Positions 1 through 12,140 are shown, counted from the stretch's first letter. The stretch is 64,000 nt of DNA from Saxidomus purpurata (GCA_022818135.1 JAFMSR010000010.1:35789982-35853981); one strand, 5' to 3'. Made by a program: numbers and translations. The notes: a model not told the origin generated them from the letters alone.

Positions 1-237
1 CGCAGTTTAAAATACAGAATGAAAAATTACTGCAAACCATTGAATTTTCACGTTGATTTATGTCAGTGTGTTATCAATTTTATATCAATATATGATTTTT
101 CAATTTTGCGTCATCATATTAACGTAGTATAAAACGAACGTAAAAATATTTTTTTCTGAATTAAAGAAAAACTGGTCTGCACATAAAGTGAAAATTAATG
201 TCATGGTTTACAGTATAAACTTATTATAAATATCGTT

Positions 238-238
238 A

Positions 239-269
<31 letters not shown>

Positions 270-278
270 CATTATCAC

Positions 279-312
<34 letters not shown>
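238..312. repeat. ATT trinucleotide microsatellite
   Basis: A run of ATT/TTA units broken once by ATCACTT and with single C interruptions at both ends. It is a simple low-complexity tract with no gene nearby. Confidence 0.95.
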
Positions 313-1430
313 CGTGATTGTTATGGTTATTATTAACACATTACACATTAATTCATACTCTATCTTAGACTGTCTGACCTATAACCTGCTGAGTAAGCAA
401 CATTGGTGCAGTACAATACAACGGGAGATGTCATCGTATTTTGGATCAAACAAGAAGGACTGATAAAGAATTGCAGATCTAATATATTAAACTTTTAGAT
501 ACATAGATATAAGAAGCGTTAAAATCTTGGAACATGAAAATACGTTCTAACGCTATTGACATTTTCTCTTATAAACACACAGAGGGATTTGAGGGTGATA
601 TACCTTATACAAGTATATAACGCTATCACATCTGGAACTATTCTGTGCTTTCGAAATTCTCCCCCGCATAATTTTCGCACAATATTTGTGATTGTGTATG
701 TGTTAATACGCGTGCCTGAGCATTGTTATGAATTGAGTCACGTGATGTTAAAAAATCGTAGTAACATTTCTACACTTCCGGTGCCATATGCAACATCGGC
801 AACAGCAATAACAAAATAATAAGACAAATTGTATTTCATCGGTAAGTAAGAAAAAACAGCCCTCAGGTGCGTGAAAACCATGAGGTGTTGTTCAGATGTT
901 TCATAAATAATCATTCAGGTCTTTGGCCTTCATGAGAAGATAACTACGCATCTGTACTCTAAATCGTGGTATAAGATCAAGTATATCACTGTGAAGTCAA
1001 ATCTATTTCCTGAATATATAAATAAAGTTGATATTTACATTCGGAGCATTAGAAATAGAACATACATTCTAGCCTGTTTTTAATACCACCATGCGTATAA
1101 ATACCAACAGAGACAGTAACAACAGTAATATTTGCGCAAATAAGTTTTTTAAAAATACAGATAGAATAATGACTGTGTTCTTTTTACTTGAAAACAAAAC
1201 TGACATTTGCCTTTCTTTTGTATAAGTGTCCTTTCTTAGCTAAAATGTATTGTCAGAAAGCGTTTCTTATTTTTGAAACATCATTGAAAAAATATTGCAT
1301 TATATTTTTAAAATGTACTTTAGAATAAGAAACCGAAATGAGAAATATTTTGTAAACTTTAGTAGTAAAGTTCGTCGGTAAGAGTCATCATGCCAAACGA
1401 TCTTCTGAATTTATCCTTTTCATGTTTATC
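313..1430. other. Unassigned AT-rich sequence
   Basis: No gene, RNA or recognisable element is seen. The 87-codon open frame at 556-819 has no signal, domain or codon pattern suggesting a protein, and is taken as chance. Confidence 0.5.
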
Positions 1431-1439
1431 TATTACCAT

Positions 1440-2000
1440 TTTTTTAAGCAACAGTGTACTTCACCTTGACACCGAAACACAATCCCACAAAAGGTTTTTG
1501 TAAATAATTACTAGACGCTAAGTTTCGTCACAATAATTAAATTGCAACTGAAGGTATTGTATTTTTCCCAATTTTCCGATTTTAGAAGAAAAAAATCATT
1601 GACCTTAACTCCATGAGCCTCAAACAAACTCCCAATAAAAGTCTTTATTCAAATGTTTTACATACTTTATGATTTAGTTACATTATGTCAGTCGTAAATA
1701 AAGATATTGAATATATTACCGTTTTTCTTCTTTTAGTTACAGTGACCTTGACCGTGACCCATGACCCCCAAAACACAACCCCATTTAAGATCTTCTTAAA
1801 TAATAACTACAAACAAAAGTTGGTTACATTATGTCAAAAGTAACTAAAGATATTGAATATATTACAGTCATTATATTTTGAGTAACAGTGACCTTGAGTC
1901 CAGGACCCCAAAAACCCAATCCAATTAAAGATATTCATTAATACTCCCTATAAACTAAGTTTGGTTGTATTATATTCACTGTTACAAAAATATTGTGTGT
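1440..2000. repeat. Eroded tandem repeat with GTGACCTTGACC core
   Basis: Several divergent units of roughly 120-160 bp are visible. Each carries a variant of TGACCTTGA followed by a run of Cs and As (about 1460, 1600, 1743, 1889) and then AAAGATATTGAATATATTAC-like text. It resembles the tandem cores of the better preserved elements later in the window and is read as an old pearl-type relic. Confidence 0.55.
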
Positions 2001-3172
2001 GTGAAACTTTCTAAGTTAAGAAGGGGCAACAATCCAGTCAAAAAACATGATCCATTCTATTGCACATTTGATAGTGAACAGGCATTTCAAAGTGATAGCT
2101 TTGATAGTTTACATGTAAGTGACCTAAAGGCAAAATTTTAAAAAATCAGACCAGCTGAAAATGACAAAGTCCTCAAATACTAAAAAAATTCCCCCCTCCC
2201 CCAAATGTAAGACTCAAAACCCCTTTTGATTATGTTGAAGTACATTATCCATTAATTGTTTGTGAAAATTTGAAATCAATCTAACAAAAAATGAAGAAGC
2301 TATGCCAAATTCTCAACATCGACCAAAATTCATCAAAATTCCATGTTTTTACACCCAAAAAACCAGGTGACTCTCAGCATCTTAAGCATACAAGGTGAAG
2401 AAGGGTATTAGATGAAGAAGTTGTCAAAGTTGTAAAGTGATAGCTTTGATAGTTTCCATGTAAGTGACCTAAACGCAAAACGAAAAAATAGCTCGTCATT
2501 TTTTTTAAAAAATCAGACGAGCTTATAAAAACCGTGACAGCGTTACTTCTCCTGCCTTTGTTTGGGGATCATGATGGTAAACAAGTATTCCAACTTTCAA
2601 AGTAATATCTCAAACAGTTCAGTCAAAAAGTGGACTGCTTCGTGAAACTTAAAAGTGATTCTGAGTCAATTAAGGGCATTGATTTTTTTAAAATCCTTAA
2701 AAGAGTTACCCTGCCTTGCCTATAGAAGGAGGTAATGATGCAAACAATTATTCCAACTTTCAAAGCAATATCTAAAAGGGTTCAGTCAATAAGTGGATTT
2801 TACCCCTATCCAATGTATTTTCTAAGTCAAAAAAGGGCCATAGTTCTGACAAAAAATATGTTGATGGAAGAAGTATGGTAAGTTTCAAAGCAACATCTGT
2901 AACGGTTTTGAAATAAAGTGGGTGGTACGAAAAACTTAACCAAGCTCAATGCACTTTCTAAATCGAAAAAGGGCCATACTTCTTAAAAAGACTTTACAGA
3001 GTTATGAACTCTAGTCCATTGATGGTTAACAAGTATGGTAAGTTTCAGAGCAATACCTCTAATGGTTTTGAAATAAAGTGGATTGGTACGAAAAACCTAA
3101 CCATGGTGTGACACCAACGCCGACGCCGAGGCGAGTAGGATAGCATTCCTTTTCTTGGAAAAGTCGAGTTAA
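2001..3172 (+). repeat. Degenerate relative of the CAAGAG-GCTGTC element (family 1)
   Basis: The second half follows family 1 closely: repeated units with AAGGGCCATA, TTGAAATAAAGTGG and GGTACGAAAAA, a GCCGAC repeat near 3118, then GCGAGTAGGATAGC and a terminal hairpin ending GTCGAGTTAA at about 3172. The 5' end (CAAGAG plus hairpin) is not recognisable. The stretch from 2001 to about 2450 is unassigned repeat-like sequence with two copies of GATAGCTTTGATAGTTT. Confidence 0.6.
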
Positions 3173-3827
3173 TAAAAGTGATCATTGGCCTTTAAGATCT
3201 GAAACATGATAATACACAATACGCATAAATCTAAATCTTGGCTCTAGAACATGTTTTCTTTTAACATTTGAATGCAAATTGAAATATCTTAGTGAAGTGA
3301 TAGTTCGATCCCCACTGCTGTTAACTGTGTTCTTTTGTGTTTCTTGAGACTCTCAGTCAATGTCTGAGAATTTAGATGAACACCATCACTGTAAGTCTAT
3401 AGTCTCTATTCTGACAGGCAGGAGTCCTGAAAAAAAGACGAATTGACTGATTAAGGTATGAAAAATGAAAACTTCACATTCAAATGGCATTTAACAAGTT
3501 CAAATACATTGGAATTAATTTCTAGCATAAACGACCAAATAGTTATGATAACGTGGATGCTACACTTGTTGTAACTAACTCTTACACTTTTGGCGGCAAA
3601 TAGTTCTGATCATAATCTGCACTGTTTGCTATTCAGTCGAAAATATTTTCAGTGAGTAACCACACAAACTATTAATGATACTAGATAATGATTATACAGA
3701 GCTGTCTGCTCCAGCTGATTAAGGCATTATATACCTTAGCCCTACCACTAACCTACCCTCTTCTCTCTGATATTAAGGAACAAGTTAGTGCCAAATTCAC
3801 TATTTGGGCAAAACTAAGAAATAAAGA

Positions 3828-4055
3828 AGACGAGCCGCAATGGCTCACTGGTAATGCGTTCACCTAAAGATCGGAGAGTCCCGGGTTCAATCCAGACGTG
3901 TGCCACGGTGGTTGTGTCCTTAGGCAAGACACATATATACTTCCACATTGCTTCTTTCTCTCTTCGAACTTAATTTCATCAGGAATGAGTCTTCAGAGCG
4001 GTTAGTCTAAGTTTTAAGAACTTGTTTCGTAATCGGTAATAAACATGCAAATTCG
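3828..4055 (+). repeat. tRNA-headed SINE, family S1 copy a
   Basis: The head has an A-box-like TGGCTCACTGGTAATGCG and a B box GGGTTCAATCC. It is followed by a body TGCCACGGTGGTTGTGTCC and a tail GTTTCGTAATCGGTAATAAA. The same body and tail occur at 27,228-27,475 (plus) and 23,368-23,592 (minus). It could belong to a molluscan V-SINE or Meta-SINE group, but that is not established here. No anticodon arm supports a functional tRNA. Confidence 0.8.
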
Positions 4056-4249
4056 TAAAATTAATATCCCCCACCAAATGAAACAACTGGAAAGTGTATA
4101 GGTCTGTTTAAAAAAAACATTTTTAAAATATGGGGCCTCATCACTTAGGTGAATTTATTTACAGTCATAAAGAACTTAATCGTTGTAAGTTAAATCAAAT
4201 CGGTACTACTAGTTTCAGACAACAAGAATTCTTTGGTTTCTATATAGAA

Positions 4250-5688
4250 CAAGAGGGCCAAGATGGCCCTATATCGCTCACCTTGGTACAAGTCTACTTG
4301 CCTGGTTGAAGATCACTAGATAATGTTATATACCAAATAGGTTTTCCTATATACGCCTTTGTAAAACAAGTGACCCCCCGGGCAAGGTCAATTTTGACCC
4401 CAGGGGCATAATTTGAACAAACTTTGAAGAGGTCTACTAGGCAATGCTACATGCCAAATATCTAAGCTCTAGGCCTTGTGGTTTCAGAGAAAAAGATTTT
4501 TAAAGTTTTTTCTATATATGCCTATGTTAAACTAAGTGACCCCAGTGCGGGGTCAATTTTGACCCGGGGGTTATAATTTGAACAATCTTGGTAGAGGTCT
4601 ACTAGCCAATGCTACATGCTAAATATCTAAGCTCTAGGCCTTGTGGTTTCAGAGAAGAAGATTTTAAAAGTTTTTCCTATATATGCCTATGCAAAACTAA
4701 GTGACCCCCCCGTGCGTGGTCAATTTTGACCCGGGGGTAATAATTTGAACAATCTTGGTAGAGGTCCACTAGCCAATGCTACATGCTAAATATCTAAGCT
4801 CTAGGCCTTGTGGTTTCAGAGAAGAAGACCTATATATGCCTATGCAAAACTAAGTGACCCCCGTGCGTGGTCAATTTTGACCCGGGGGTAATAATTTGAA
4901 CAATCTTGGTAGAGGTCTACTAGCCAATGCTACATGCTAAATATCTAAGCTCTAGGCCTTGTGGTTTCAGAGAAGAAGATTTTAAAAGTTTTTCCTATAT
5001 AAGCCTATGCAAAACTAAGTGACCCCCCCGTGCGGGGTCAATTTTGACCCGGGGGTAATAATTTGAACAATCTTGGTAGAAGTACACTAGCCAATGTTAC
5101 ATGCTAAATATCTAAGCTCTAGGCCTTGTGGTTTCAGAGAAGAAGATTTTTAAAGTTTTTCCTATATAAGCCTATGCAAAACTAAGTGACCCCCCCCCCG
5201 CGGGGTCAATTTTGACCCGGGGGTCATAATTTGAACAATCTTGGTAGAGGTCCACTAGACAATGCTACATGCCAAATATCTTAGCTTTAGGCCTTGTGGT
5301 TTCAGAGAAGAAGATTTTAAAGTTTTTCCTATATATGCCTATGCAAAAACTAAGGGCCCACCCGCACGGGGTCAATTTTGACCCGGGGGTCATAATTTGA
5401 ACAATCTTGGTAGAGGTCCACTAGACAATGCTACATGCCAAATATCTAAGCTCTAGGCCTTGTGGTTTCAGAGGAGAAGATTTTTAAAGTTTTTCCTATT
5501 TTTTGCCCTAGCAACAAGAGTTCTGCATGGAATAGAATTCTTTGAACAATTTTGGTAGAGCTTCATGCAAGGAACATTCCTGCATAGTTTTATCAACATT
5601 GGCCTAGAGGTTTCAGAGGAGATGTCATTTAAATCAAAATGTTGACGGACGACAGACGATCATCGATCAGAAAAGCCAGGTGAGCTAA
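4250..5688 (+). mobile_element. CAAGAG-GGGCCA element (family 2), pearl/HINE-like
   Basis: It begins CAAGAG then the hairpin GGGCCA-AGA-TGGCCC, then CGCTCACCTTGG. It ends with GCCAGGTGAGCT, whose reverse complement AGCTCACCTGGC matches the start motif, so it is a subterminal inverted repeat. In between are seven units of about 167 bp (landmark AGGCCTTGTG at 4471, 4636, 4803, 4953, 5121, 5289, 5455). No protein is encoded. Copy 1 has lost 15 bp of the terminal hairpin that copy 2 keeps (58,352-58,380). The flank is A on both sides with no visible target duplication. Confidence 0.8.
4380..5515 (+). repeat. Tandem core of family 2, 167-bp units
   Basis: Seven units, one shortened to about 150 bp, each with a C-run/G-run stem such as GACCCCCCCGTGCGGGGTC and then TTTTGACCCGGGGGT. 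The homopolymer C tracts vary in length between units. The allele-like copy at 57,222-58,195 has six units. Confidence 0.9.
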
Positions 5689-5697
5689 TAATTATGA

Positions 5698-7258
5698 AAG
5701 AAAAGCACTACATCCTCTTAAGGGGGATCACTGGTGAGGTTTTGGATTTTGACAAAATCTAAGAAGAAAAAAGGTGCAAAACTCAGCCAAATATGACCTG
5801 GACCTACAAAATGTTTCAGCAATACGACCCTTTTGTCATATGCAATTCAATTTGAAAGTATGATGAATGGCAAAGTTATAGCCAAAATCTAAGTACAAAA
5901 AGGGGCATAACTCTGTCAAATATGATCTTGACCAACTAAATTTGGCGGTATCTTGACCCTTTTGTCATAAGCAATGCAGTTTGAAAGTTTGATGAAGAAA
6001 TCTTAAGAAATGGCAAAGTTATAGCCAACGTTAAGTTTTCGTGACAAAATCCGAGTACAACAAGAGCTGTCAGTAGGACAGCGCGCTCGACTTTTTTAGT
6101 GCTTGCCAATAAAACATAACTTTGACAGTTAAGGGCACACAAGACTTTAACTAGGAATTTCTAAGTACAAATCAAGAAACATTTTCACAGAGTTATCTTC
6201 TCTTGCTTACAGATAGGTCTCATGATGGTACATAAGTACTCCAACTTTCAAAGTAATATCTCAAATGGTTAAGTCAACAAGTGGACAAGAATGAAAATTT
6301 TAACCGAGTTTCTAAGTCAAAAAGGGCCATAATTCATATAAAATCCTTGACAGAATTACCTTCTCCTGCCCATGTTTTGGGATCATGATGGTTAACAAGT
6401 ATTCCAACTTTCAAAGTAATATCTCGAACAGTTTAGTCAAAAAGTGGACTGGTACGAAAAACTTAACCAAGATTCTAAGTCGATAAAGGGCCTTAATTTT
6501 TAAAACAAATCCCTGACAGAGTTACCTTCTCTTGCCTACAGATGGGGGTAATGATGTAAACAAGCATTCAAAGTTTCAAAGCAATATCTCAAAGGGTTAA
6601 GGCAATAAGTGGATTTTACCAATATTCAATGTATTTTCTAAGTAAAAAAGGGGCATAATTCTGTCAAAAACCTTGACAGAGTTATGTACTCCTGTCTGTT
6701 GATGTAGTTCATGATGGTTAATAAGTATGGTTAGTTTCAAAGCAATACCTCCAATGGTTTTGAAATAAAGTGAGGTGGTACGAAAAACTTAACCAAGCTC
6801 AATACACTTTCTAAGTCAAAAAAGGGCCATAATTCTGTCAAAAACCTTGACAGAGTTATGTACTCTTGTCTGTAGATGGAGGTTATGATGGTAAACAAGT
6901 ATGGTAAGTTTCAAAGCCATACCTCTAATACTTTTGAAATAAAGTGGGGTGGTACGAAAAACTTAACCAAGGTGTGACACCAACGCCGACGCCGACGCCG
7001 ACGCCGGGGCGAGTAGGATAGCTCCCTTTTCATAGAAAAGTCGAGCTAAAAAGGGACATAACTCTGTCAAATATGACCTTGACTTATAAAATTTGGCCGC
7101 ATCATTCATCATAAGCAATACAATCGTAAAGTTTGATGAAGAAATCTTAAGAAATGGCAGAGTTATAGCCAACGTTAAGTTTTTGTGACGGACTTGCGGA
7201 CGGACCGACGGACGGATAAAGCGTTCCCTAAGTATCGCCTTTCTCCGAAAAGGCGACA
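5698..7258 (+). mobile_element. Family 6 element, split by a family 1 insertion
   Basis: It starts near AAGAAAAGCACTACATCC, contains units with AAGGGGCATAACTCTGTCAA and GATGAAGAAATCTTAAGAAA, and ends in GGACGGACCGACGGACGG followed by the hairpin CGCCTTT-CTCC-GAAAAGGCG. The family 1 element at 6061-7049 sits between GTACAA and AAAGGGACATAAC. The neighbouring unit at about 5891 shows the unbroken form GTACAAAAAGGGGCATAAC, so the insertion is direct. Confidence 0.75.
6061..7049 (+). mobile_element. CAAGAG-GCTGTC element (family 1), copy a
   Basis: It starts CAAGAG plus the hairpin GCTGTC-AGTAG-GACAGC, then GCTCGACTTTT. It has four to five units of about 155-180 bp, then four GCCGAC repeats, then GCGAGTAGGATAGCTCCC, and ends in a hairpin with AAAGTCGAGCT. 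The start motif GCTCGACTTTT is repeated inverted at the end. Full-length relatives lie at 26,121, 29,591 and 58,760, and a truncated one at 63,694. It has no coding capacity and must be mobilised by an unseen partner if mobile. Confidence 0.85.
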
Positions 7259-7739
7259 CAAAAATACTCCACATATATAAAAGCTTACAGTACCAGAATT
7301 CTAGCTAATTCTGCATTTAGTACCTCGATTTGATAGGGTATCAATAAAGAATAATATTGCGAAAAAATTATGTCATCGATCTATCATTATTTTTCCAGAA
7401 AGTAACTAGCAATATGTTAGTCTCTATGAAAAACAGGGTCAATAAAATTTCTTGTTGTTTTGATTTTCAGCAGTGACCCCGCTTTACTGCAAAAATACAG
7501 TTTCCTAAATTTTCTGTTGTTAGAGAATACGAAGTTGATTATTTGTGCCAAACAATATCAAAATCTGACAAGCCTTTACAGAAAAAAAAAACATTTTTAA
7601 AATTTCACCAACCCATGGGGGCCTCATGTCTGAAGGATAAGTCTATTTTCAGCATCTTACAGTGATGCAGAACTCAGTTGTTTAATAAAATCAGTACTAT
7701 TAGTTTCAGAAAAAAAAAATGTTTCTAAATATAGTATGT

Positions 7740-8122
7740 AAGAAAAGCGTTGCACCCCTTGAGGGGCATCATTTCTAAAAATAAATCAGAAAGTGTAGGA
7801 GGCGGATATCAGAAAGAATGATCATTAAATTATCTGAGCAAATTACAATTTAATCTTGATAACTGGTTTCAATGAAATATAATTTTAATGTTTTCATTTT
7901 AAATATAAAAAAATAACAAATAAAGGACAATAACTCTGGAGATACTTGTCCAATCTTGACAAAAGCAGTGTGTGCGCCGCGGCATTATGCTATTGTACAA
8001 ATGTACACTAATCTTAAGTTTCATTTAATTTTATCCATTGGTTCTTGAGTTATGACTCCGGACGGACGGACGGACGGACGGACGCCACCAAAGCAATATC
8101 CCTCCACCTTTGGCGGGGGATA
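7740..8122 (+). mobile_element. Short ACGG-ended element (family 7)
   Basis: It begins near AAGAAAAGCGTTGCACCCC with the hairpin CCCCT-TG-AGGGG, similar in plan to family 6, and ends with an ACGG run at 8056-8080 and the inverted hairpin TCCACC-TTTGGCGGGGGA. The duplicate at 60,427-60,802 has half as many ACGG units. No open frame is seen. Confidence 0.6.
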
Positions 8123-8925
8123 ACAAACTAGTATAAATTTAAGAAATATAAATACCAGAGACAACACATATTTTTCACCATAATCTCTTTCGCAGGCAAA
8201 GGCTTGGAACTACTCATGTCCTGGTATTTTCTTCTGTACTCTCAGACCAATCCATCTGCACTGCAAGGACAAACATTCTTAGTCTTAATTATAAATTTTA
8301 CAAAAGTGGGTAAAAACAAGGGAACTGTAGCCTCAACATTTCTTAAAAAAACAATTTTACACGCCCATCAGGGGATTCCACATGAATAATAAACTTTAAT
8401 TTATCACTTGCAATATTGGCGGCCGAACGATGGCATTTTCATTTTTATCGTATTTAAATTTCCTTTTTGTTCTTTTCATAGTTAATAGTTTGATAATTAT
8501 CATTATCATTTCCAAACTGAATCTCGGACAGAAAAGGTAGTACATAAAGTTATTAGTAGTAAGTATACAGCATAAACAAAGGAACACGCGAATTTCTAAC
8601 GTCTGCATAAGGATGGACGGGCAGACAAAAGGAACGGTCAACGACCAAACAGACACAGGTATTTTCTGAATCTGACCTCCCCCTGAATTTTCCAAATGGC
8701 TTCAAGGAAACAAGGGGAGGTAACTGTGCGCTTGAAGGCTTTACAGCTTTACAGGCAGACGAAATGATAACAAATATTGATTAATTTTGTATTTTGCATT
8801 TTCATTAGTTAAATTAGTTTTATTTTTAGTTTAAAAATGGCGTTTTGTGTGCGTGTTAATCAATAAATACTAGTATTGCAAATATACACTTGATTAATGC
8901 ATCTCGAATTAAGGCTGCTTTCAAC
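8123..8925. other. Unassigned sequence
   Basis: Neither strand shows a gene. The open frames at 8204-8389 and 8396-8695 recur at 60,884 and 61,076 only because the whole segment is duplicated, so conservation there is not evidence of coding. Confidence 0.5.
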
Positions 8926-9439
8926 CTAATGTACACCTGAGAAAAGTAAATAATGAAGATACATGTATGACGAAAACTCCGCAAATGACGCTACGTATGT
9001 TAAAAGTGACAACTTGAAAGACAGAAAAAGAATTTTATTTTGTTCAACCATATCTCGCCTTAAATTCATATTTTTCTTTCCACTTATTTTACTTCTGGCA
9101 ACGGAATAAAAAATATAAAATATCTTAAGCAACACCCACATCCTACAAAGCGTCTGTGTGAACAGACTGACGGACGGACACAACAGAACAAATCTATAGT
9201 CCCAAAAGCGGTCTGCGTCCCGTTAGAGTATTGAAATATCGACGGGTACATGTAATACTAATACTAATTTAACACAATGCTGGATATCAGGCAGGGAAAG
9301 GACACTAGCTCTAGGAAGGGGCACTGCGTCTAGCAAAGGACACTACTAACTAAATTCTGTCACAGAAGCTCAATAAAGTATTTTATGCTTTAATAAACGT
9401 CAAAGGAAATACTGTGTAAGTACTGTGTCGGCCTCTAAG

Positions 9440-9640
9440 TTTAAGCCCGTTTGGTCTACATGTTCTTGCAACTCATATAAACTACATTCGATGACTGATT
9501 CCAGGAGTTCTAGCCAGTACTCGCGCCGAAAGGATGGGAAGTGGGGGTTGTGGTCAAATGTTGATACCTGTTGTGGAGCCACGACTGCAACGCTCTACCC
9601 TTAAACCACGCCCTCTTGTGGGCTTCGCTAGCTCAGCGGA
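9440..9640 (-). repeat. Possible tRNA-derived relic
   Basis: On the minus strand GTGGTTTAAGGGTAGAGCG resembles a Pol III A box, but no convincing B box follows. The 60-codon minus frame at 9400-9582 overlaps it and is not believed to be a protein. This is a weak call. Confidence 0.3.
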
Positions 9641-9820
9641 ATGATGCCATTCATTTGTGCATCAGTCAATCCAGCTGTAAATGAATGATATTGATGATAA
9701 CCTCGCTTCCTACCTAAAATCCGGATGGGATGTTCTGGATCGATTCAGTAAGCTACGAAGTTTTCTTCGTAATCAAAGTAAATTTTGAAGAATAGATTCG
9801 TATAAAATAAACTCCGTATA

Positions 9821-10005
9821 CAATAAACTCCGTATATAACGACTCCGGATATAGCGAAAATCCTGATATAATGAACACATTTTCTCTGCCCTAGGTTTTT
9901 TTCTTTATTTTATATCAAAGAGTTAATATATGGTTATCACAAACTCTGGATATAAGGAACATATTTAAATATCCCCAAGGAGTTCGTTATAAACGGAGTT
10001 TACTG
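9821..10005 (+). mobile_element. pogo/Tc1-mariner-type MITE, copy 1
   Basis: 185 bp, flanked by TA on both sides. Termini are CAATAAACTCCG and CGGAGTTTACTG, inverted repeats that extend imperfectly through TATAACGA. The interior has repeated GGATATAA and a poly-T tract. Other copies lie at 15,320, 15,861, 22,031 (inverted) and 62,507. CAGT-type termini and a TA target fit the Tc1/mariner superfamily, possibly pogo. Confidence 0.85.
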
Positions 10006-11794
10006 TAAACTAAAACTTCACTTACTGTGTATTATAAGGATGCTTGCGGCTTGCAAAGTCAGAATGCTTAGTTTCGTCAGGTATTCTTCTTGTCTCTCAC
10101 ACATCCCTCGAAGTAGAGTACAAGTCTTGCAGGTAATCCGCTAGGCGAATTATCCGTGCATGGCTACTATGACGAGACAGCTACAATATGACATGAAGAA
10201 AAGAGTGCTAATAAAGTTGTGGAAGAAAAGGTGTGTGAAAAAAAAAGATAATTTATAACGTCCATTTGCTTCTGGAATTTATTGAAAACCAGTACATAAT
10301 GTTGTATTATTTTATGCTAACTCAACGCTTAATATGTAACTACTCACTATCGTGTCAAGCCAGTCTTGTAACAAGACGACGTGGCCAGAACACGACCACT
10401 GGTTTGAACCCACAGCATATGGAATGACTGACCGACACATTGACCTCTAAATCATCTCCCCGATATGTAAACATTGAATCTACCATGACATTTACGTTTT
10501 ACCATTGATACCCCTTTTATAAATAAATGTTGACGTCACAAATGCTCGGTGGATGATGACAGGTACTCAAAATAGTACCAATGAAGCTGGTATTTTATTA
10601 TTTACATGTACATACATATAAAATATATTTTTATCTGTAAGTACACATATTAAAGTACGCTCTTTTCACTCTCAAAAACTATTCATTTCATTATCCTTGT
10701 AAATTACTTCTCAATTTAACTGGCTTCAAAATTCATGAAAGTCCAAATACAATTTGTATACAGGCGCAGAAAAGTTATAATGTAATTAACTTAACATTAA
10801 CTTACTAACGTAACGTCATTCATCTTCCGTCAATACCAGTGTAGATCATGATCAATATGAACGAACATCCGTGTTGTTAGGAGCAGTCAGCTGATTCAGA
10901 ATCAGTACCATGGCCCTGTTGTAAAATTTTCAGGCGAATACCATTTTAATTTAAATTACAGTGCGATCTTTTCATTCTGGGCAGTTGTTTATTTCATAAG
11001 CCTTGTACAAAAATGACTTGAGAGACAAATTTTTACAAAGAATCGCATGAAAATGTATAAAAAGTCGAAGCTGCAGACCGCACATAATTTATAAAGGTAG
11101 TCATTTTACCTTACTTAAAAAGTACAGTATATCCTTACTGTCTGATTAAAGCTGCTCGCTTTCAGATTTTGTAAAAAAAAATAAAGTTCTTCAAACTGTA
11201 TATGTAAATAACGTATTTTAGAATATATGATCATATAAAAAGGCTCCAGTATAAATTCATGTCACGTATATCTCTAAGTTTAATAAAAAATACGCTACCA
11301 AATTCAAAAGCGTTGCAAATGCTTTTGAAATTTCAATATGAACATATAGTGAAGCGGTGCCGTAAAACCGACCTTTTCAATCGATTTCTGCAAATTCCTA
11401 CCTAGATTTTTGCCATTTTTTCATTCTAGCCTTTAGTTTTATATTTATGAATAAGACTGTCATTTTCTTTTTTAATTTTTTTAACGGTAACTGAGAGCGA
11501 GCAGCTTTAATAAACAAACTACAAATCATAATGTATCTATGACACAAACTACTCATAACGGTACTGAGTATATCTGTTCTAGCGTACATTTAAAAGAAAA
11601 CTAAATATTTTTAAAGTCCCATGATCACGTTAGATTTACTCATATAAGATAGGAAATTTACTGATAGAATAATGATAGAACAATGTTATGATCTGTTCAA
11701 TTTGCACTAAAATCGATGTTGCTTTATCTGTTTCACTTCCCTACGAAAAGGTATTGTTGGAAAGCATTTCTTTTATTTCGTAATGTTACCATTG

Positions 11795-12140
11795 GGAGCT
11801 GGGGACGCCCTCCCGCCAGACGGCTTATCGCCGGCTCATATGCTCGCCTCGTCTCCCCCGTCAGACAAAGGGTTCACGGCGTGCTCAGACTGACACCTCT
11901 ACGTTAGTACGACAACACGAGCTAGAAGCGGAGCTGCCTAGGTCCTCCCCGACCCGCACATTGCACGGACGACAAGAGGAACCCAACGCTTTCGCCTTTT
12001 CACCCGCGTGCCTCGCAGTTGCAGAGAGCAGTATCCACACTAAGCGTGCAACCTTGTTTACAGGAAAGATCCGCGCGAAAGCTGGCCGTCGGCCACCTGG
12101 AGGGTCTGAACAGTGTTAAAGTTCTGCGATCGGCGATTCA
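11795..12140. repeat. GC-rich island of unknown identity, copy 1
   Basis: A GC-rich, CpG-rich stretch in AT-rich surroundings, paired with 42,244-42,597. The flanks (11,600-12,960 against 42,050-43,180) are also paralogous. One plus frame is open in both copies, but most differences change the amino acid and many are C-to-T at CpG, so it looks noncoding. I do not recognise it as rRNA, snRNA or a known transposon. Confidence 0.65.

Larger units (their letters stand above)
2997..11010 (+). repeat. Duplicated segment, copy 1 (allele or segmental duplicate)
   Basis: This 8,014-bp stretch matches 55,848-63,693 almost base for base, with roughly one mismatch per 100 bp by eye in sampled stretches. 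Length differences are mainly one missing 167-bp repeat unit, an ACGG contraction and a few small indels in copy 2. Copy 2 starts directly after a 500-N gap, in the middle of a repeat, which suggests the second copy is the other haplotype left in the assembly. Confidence 0.93.

Noticed and set aside
3840..3900. Functional tRNA gene
   Set aside because: A and B boxes are present, but the acceptor and anticodon arms do not fold properly and the body and tail recur as a SINE. The same applies to 14,850, 16,610, 16,770, 23,530 and 27,240.
6963..7274. 103-codon minus frame repeated at 59,654-59,965
   Set aside because: It spans a family 1 end and a family 6 end; the repetition reflects the duplicated segment, not selection on a protein.
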